A stretch of DNA of 64,000 bases from positions 46,873,904 to 46,937,903 of the forward strand of contig CM063502.1 of the NCBI GenBank assembly GCA_032207245.1, in the 5' to 3' direction. Shown here piece by piece: positions 59,558 through 64,000 of the stretch. The DNA is from Pardosa pseudoannulata. Taxonomy: Eukaryota; Arthropoda; Arachnida; Araneae; Lycosidae. The notes beneath the pieces were generated by a model, which ran no database searches, was not told where the DNA came from, and saw nothing but the letters and a program-made list of their open reading frames with translations. Within the stretch, counting starts at the first letter, position 1. Every line of letters starts with the position of its first letter. The translations under genes and the position numbers were made by a program.

Positions 59558-60472
59558 GAGCTTTGTGACACAACAGGTTAAAACGCTTGTTAATAACGCT
59601 TAATGATAGTTAGATCACTGCTTTTGTCTAACTTATTTCCACGTTAGGAAATGATGAATAAATACCCTCATCTCTAAGTTTATTTATATGAAGAAGCTCT
59701 TAATAAGTTTTTATATAATGAGCAATAATATTTTATATCTTTAAAAAAATACTTAAATTACAGTTACGAGACATCAATTGAAGAAACTAATGGGACTTAA
59801 GTATAAAAGTTTTTCTTGTAAAACTTCCGTACTCAAAGATTCAGAATCAATGCCCCGAAAAGAGCCACTGATATTTTCTATGACCATCATAAAAAATGAA
59901 TTGATAGCAATTTTAAATAATAAGTATTATGTTCACAGTTAATACAGAACGGTTAAAAAAGTTAATTTATAAATAACAATTAAAGAATCGTATATTTGTA
60001 AAAAGTCCGATCAAATTAACAAATATTTCAGATTTGACTCATTTCATGTAAATGAAATTAAAAATGAGACTTTTAGTGAGTACTTTTAACTCTTCTAGGT
60101 TTTTTAAAAATAGAATTTGTTATTATTATAAAATTATATACAGCATCTTTGAAACTGCTTCATGTTTTATATAGCACAGTGAAAATGAAATAGTAAGCCC
60201 TTACAAAGGTATATAGTGCATAGATTGATATATGAAAGGTATTTAACAGCGCCATCAGGTAAAACGTCACCTGTGACTACACGTTTTAATTTCAATAAAT
60301 ACATTAATAAATATCTTTATAAAAAGGAAAATACATAGTTAGTAACAATACAGTTGATGGTAGTATTTCTTAAATCAAATTTGGGGGGGGGGACTTGTCG
60401 TTATGGTATCATTTTGATTAGCATGTTACATTTAAGGGTAATATTCCTCATGTTAGCGTAATGTTTATTTCA

Positions 60473-61033
60473 ATAACACATTGTATGCAGGACACTTACT
60501 AGTACGTTTTCTGACGATTGATGCTTGAGCGCGGGTCACGTACTAGTACGGGTTAATGTAACAACACGGTTTGTTTGTGGGTACAAAAATAACGGTATAT
60601 AGAGGAAAACGAAGCCGAATGTTCTTGTCTATTACATAGATTCTGAAAAAATTTAGACAAATAAAAACTAGTTTTTACATAATTAGTTTTATGATTGCTC
60701 TTTTCATTTTTTATAATGTAAAAATGCTTATATATAGCATAATTTGAAAAAAATTAAAACTATATACTACTATTTCTATTTGATTTTTCATATTTACGAT
60801 ACCATTATAAATTTATCCACTAAAAAATATTTTTTGGTTACAAAAATCTTATGGTTGTTATTTATGTATTCCTATTTATATATTTGTTTATGTATTTCAA
60901 TATAAATACGAAAAGTTTGTTAAAAAATTAAATAATTTTCAATGTATCGAGATTTAACTGAATAACTAAATTTACGCGCAAAACGCCTGCTTCCGGTACA
61001 ATTCCGCTGCGAAATGTACCCACAATGTGTTAA
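60473..61033 (-). mobile_element. piggyBac-like non-autonomous element, copy 2 (no SINE)
   Basis: The left end is ATAA|CACATTGTATGCAGG (60473-). The right end is CCCACAATGTG|TTAA (61030-61033). The whole element is the reverse complement of 30406-31139 minus the SINE. Shared landmarks are ACTAGTACGTTTTCTGACG, 'aaaacgaagccgaatg', 'aaaaactagtttttac' and 'acaattccgctgcgaaatg'. At 561 bp with an intact SINE target site it shows the state before the insertion seen in copy 1. Confidence 0.8.
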
Positions 61034-61039
61034 AATTCC

Positions 61040-62530
61040 TAATCGTTATGTCAAATATAATCCAAACAGGAGCATGCATGGAAAGGTTATAAGAGTGAGA
61101 TTAATAATTTTTTATTTTTCCTGTTTTACGTGTTTTCTTTCATATTTTTGGGTAGAACTCTCTTGAGAAGTAAAACATTCTACGTAATAAAATGTCAATA
61201 TAAAAGGGATGGCGTTTAAGCAAAATGACAAGTCTGTTGCTCAGATTCTCACGCCCAATGTCACTTGAAATTTATTCCTTCAAACTGCGTGCAGTCCTTT
61301 ACTGACCTTTAAATCTAGTGTATAAGGCAAAAACGGGCTTTTTTTGAGGGTAATGTGCCTTGAAAGGCATCGAAAACGATGTTCTTGAAAATGCTTCAAA
61401 TATGCTCGAAAATAGCATCCTGCCTAACATAAAAATACATTTCTCTAAATAGAAAAATTTGGACAAAGAGCATCTTTTTTATTTACTCAAAAGAAATGGT
61501 ATCCATTCGTTGGGTAGGTATAACATTCGGTTACGTATGTTAATTAACTATAAAGAATATTTAGATAATTATAAAAAAGATGAGTTATAATAAAAGATGA
61601 CCTCTAATCAATGAATCAACCAGTATTTATATTTTTTTATTGAATACGGTTCAAACAAAGACAAATATCAAAACTAAAAGATCATATGCCATTTGTTCTT
61701 GGGAAAAAGGCGTTTAAAATATTCGTAGTATGTCATACTTCAAATCACTGTAATTTTTCAGATAATCTTAATTCCACTACGATAATAGTTTCTAATCAAG
61801 ACTCATTACTAATTCTTTCATGAAAAATTAAAGCACATTAAAAATTCTAACTGATATTATTAAGGAAATATATAATTAAATCTAATTAGAAAGTGGATAT
61901 TGGTTAGCGAAGAAAGATTAAATGCATTTTATCACGACAGTTCCTCTCTCTCCTTAACTCTATGAATGAAAGCTGAATTATAAAATTATCTTACTAATTA
62001 GATTTTCACTTTAAACATTCATACAATACCGAAGTATTACTGTTTTTTTATTGCCGGAGAACGATAAAGGTGAGATATGATTTCATCTTATAAGAAATTC
62101 CAAATTTTGAGCTTTTTTAAAAAGAATACTAAACAGAATGCTATTTACGAATACTATTTACGACTGCCGTGAGCTAACGGTTATTTGTCAATATTTACCC
62201 ATTCTTTCGGTTAACCTTTATTGCTTTTGATGACAGATTAATGCTTTGTTTCGTTTTCAAGAACTAAATTAGTCACTACGTTACACATTTTAATGTAGCT
62301 GATTTAATTTTGAACATAAGATCATAACCTTGAGCCTGTTTGTATATTAATATATTATGTGACAAAGTATTACCCTTAAATGAGCTAAATGATTTTTATT
62401 ATTATCCTATCCATTTATTTACCACATTTGGTTCCATAAAAGACCCTTGAGCCAGAATACAATTTACATTAAATGCTAAACCAGAGTAAATAAAACACAA
62501 TTAGAGAAAGATTGAACTCTGACTGTTGTT
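61040..62530. other. AT-rich DNA without recognisable genes
   Basis: No repeat copy or splice-flanked frame is supported. Confidence 0.5.
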
Positions 62531-62536
62531 TTGCAG

Positions 62537-62585
62537 CTAATAACAAACTGCTTTATCAGAGAGACTCCAGAACTCTGGGGTATAG
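62537..62585 (+). CDS. Possible small internal exon (49 nt)
   Basis: It is bounded by 'tgttgttttgcag' at 62536 and ATAG|GTGAGT at 62586, both close to splice consensus. In the frame that is open through it the segment reads LITNCFIRETPELWGI plus one base, composed like real protein. The frame stays open past the donor to about 62734. I cannot assign a family. Spliced after exon 2 of the neuropeptide gene through the alternative donor, it would give a stop at once, so it would more likely belong to another gene or to an unrecognised repeat. Confidence 0.25.
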
Positions 62586-62704
62586 GTGAGTATCTATTGG
62601 CGAGTCCAGCACTGTGTTCCGAATCAATTGATAATGTAGTCTTAGTAGCTTCTCGACAGCTGTCTGAGTTCAATTTTTTTCCATATAAGCCTTATTTGAT
62701 CCGA

Positions 62705-62990
62705 AATGCTCTAGTGATCTGCTCTTTGGGCTAGGTTCCAAGGGTGCCGGGTTCGAGCCATCCACCCGCACTAAACCTTTTCCTGTTCACCAAGAGCCCG
62801 CACAGGAGAAATATGTGGGGCTGGATGTTCTCTCGATAGAAGATTGGTAGATGGGAAACAGATACGGAATTAGAAGAAAAAATTCCCTATCCTGAGAATG
62901 AAATTGATAGATTATCCAGCAGGGCATCATCACAAACGTTTTATGTCTATCATTATGAGACGGACAGTTGCGAGATATCAATATGAATCT
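62705..62990 (+). mobile_element. SINE-C copy 2
   Basis: The head has a B box GCCGGGTTCGAGCCATCC at about 62747-62764 and a poorly preserved A box upstream. The body ('aagattggtagatgggaaac', 'cctgagaatgaaattgatag', 'atcatcacaaacgtttt') parallels 50287-50600. It ends 'gacggacagttgcgagatat'. Confidence 0.6.
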
Positions 62991-63264
62991 TATTTACCCT
63001 GACTTTGCATTTATTGCACACATTAATGTAAATATTTTTGGAGTAAACCTGATATTTTAAGTTTGCCCACATCAGCTATTAAACTCTCTTCTAAATTATA
63101 ACCTAGAGTGTCTTTACAAATAATTTGGATTTTGAGTTAGGCAAAGTTCAGAAGTAGTGTAGTATGAGTCTATAAAGTAAAAACATGCCAAATGAGATTG
63201 AATCATGAATCTTTTTTACATCATGAAGAATTTGGTTTTGAAAACCTTAAAACTAGCTAAAATA

Positions 63265-63560
63265 AACTATTATTATTATTATTTCTACTGCGTTGTCACT
63301 TACTTTTATAACATTCACCTCTATAAAGCCGCAGATATTTATTGGCCGTTTTATTATGGAAACACCATATAGGCTGTCAACATCTTGGGATAATATAAAT
63401 AAACAAAGTAGGTCTTCAAATTTAGAAGCAGGGACCAAACAGAAGACTTTTAGGCTTGATTTGCCGCTAATTTTTTTACTTTACTTAACAGAAATACAAA
63501 TATATCTTATTCAAAACAGACTTTTTCGTATGCCACTGGGACTACTCTATCCTGTCCATT
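63265..63560 (-). mobile_element. SINE-B copy, head degraded
   Basis: The minus strand matches the SINE-B body ('ttctgtttggtccctgcttc', 'ggtgtttccataataaaac', 'gccaataaatatctgcggc') and ends in (AAT)n at about 63270-63282. Its body frame aligns with that of the 17 kb copy: MVPASKFEDLLCLF here against LVPAPKLRGPTLFV there, and KRPINICGFIEVNVIK against KWPTNICGLVVVNTIK. Confidence 0.7.
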
Positions 63561-63569
63561 TGACATAAT

Positions 63570-64000
63570 CCTTGCCTAGGTTCTTCCTTCACCTCTTCCT
63601 GCTTCCCACGCGCCACTCTCTCAAACCCGGTATAACTTTGCAGCAGTTTTTAGAAAATAAAAGTTTAAAAAACTATTTTCTAATCACGTCATTTTTTGCC
63701 GTCATGCTAAAATATGCACAACTACTAACTGCTAGTCCTCAGACTGGATAAAAAGTTGTGTGCAATTACTTTAAAACATTGACACAGTCTTTTACTCAAT
63801 AAATTGTCTAATTATCCAGATCTTTTGTTAACCAGATCGGCCTAGGTTCCGATCAGTCCGGAAAATCTGAGCTCTACTAATCATTAATACTAGCCTAATT
63901 ATTATGTTTCCATATTTTTAAGTATATTTTGAGATATAAGCCTCTTTGCTTCTAAATATACTGTTTAAAATATTTGTTGTAAAGCAGTTTTATGGTAAAT
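63570..64000. other. Unique DNA to the window edge
   Basis: No supported feature was seen. Confidence 0.5.

Overview
The window looks like a long, AT-rich, gene-poor stretch of an animal nuclear genome. An arthropod is most likely, possibly a chelicerate, but the sequence alone does not fix the species. The reasons are the absence of bacterial-style gene packing, spliced exons with GT/AG borders, many tRNA-derived SINEs with target-site duplications, decayed transposons (Tigger/pogo, mariner, IS630/Tc1-like, hAT, piggyBac-like, Ginger-like, a LINE) and very long (TA)n tracts.

The one convincing host gene is on the + strand at 52554-57903. It has two coding exons separated by a 5.0 kb intron. 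Joined in phase, they encode a 104-residue secreted prepropeptide: a signal peptide, a spacer, an RKR cleavage site, and a single 30-residue peptide followed by Gly-Lys-Arg and a stop. This is the layout of an amidated neuropeptide hormone precursor. I could not place the peptide in a named family; faint resemblances to secretin/VIP-type and CRF/DH44-type hormones are noted. A splice acceptor lies 2 bases before its ATG, so an untranslated first exon should exist upstream. GC-richer blocks ending in donor-like sites (12010-12353 and 6040-6401) are speculative candidates. A possible small internal exon (62537-62585) and an unidentified 73-codon open segment without ATG (47190-47411) are weaker coding candidates.

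Layout. 1-12 kb: mostly unique AT-rich DNA with hairpins, a short tandem duplication, SINE remnants, one SINE with target-site duplication (5839-5993), a GC-rich block, a (TA)n tract and a decayed ~228-bp tandem array (8960-9830). 12-22 kb: possible exon, a dispersed duplication, a (TA)n tract, three tandem LINE 3' fragments (15700-16750), a SINE-B copy, a ~190-bp repeat, SINE-A copies and two IS630/Tc1-like transposase fragments. 22-31 kb: Tigger element with a nested SINE (22986-24082), a 194-bp array built on the end of a hAT element (25111-26740), a second Tigger-like element (28889-29968) and a piggyBac-like element carrying a SINE (30406-31139). 34-40 kb: a decayed mariner, another Tigger/mariner-type element, a duplicated hAT-end segment and a second piggyBac-type element. 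41-48 kb: many (TA)n tracts, several flanked by one dispersed repeat. 48-52 kb: SINEs and a duplicated unique segment. 52-58 kb: the neuropeptide gene, with a Ginger-like transposon in its intron. 58-64 kb: a ~200-bp tandem repeat, a truncated SINE, the second copy of the SINE-bearing piggyBac-like element in opposite orientation, and SINE-C and SINE-B copies.

I use three provisional names. SINE-A: tRNA-derived, ~155-190 bp, tail rich in CAAAC. SINE-B: tRNA-derived, ~350-430 bp, tail (ATT)n. SINE-C: tRNA-derived, ~300 bp. All family assignments come from reading the sequence, with no database search.
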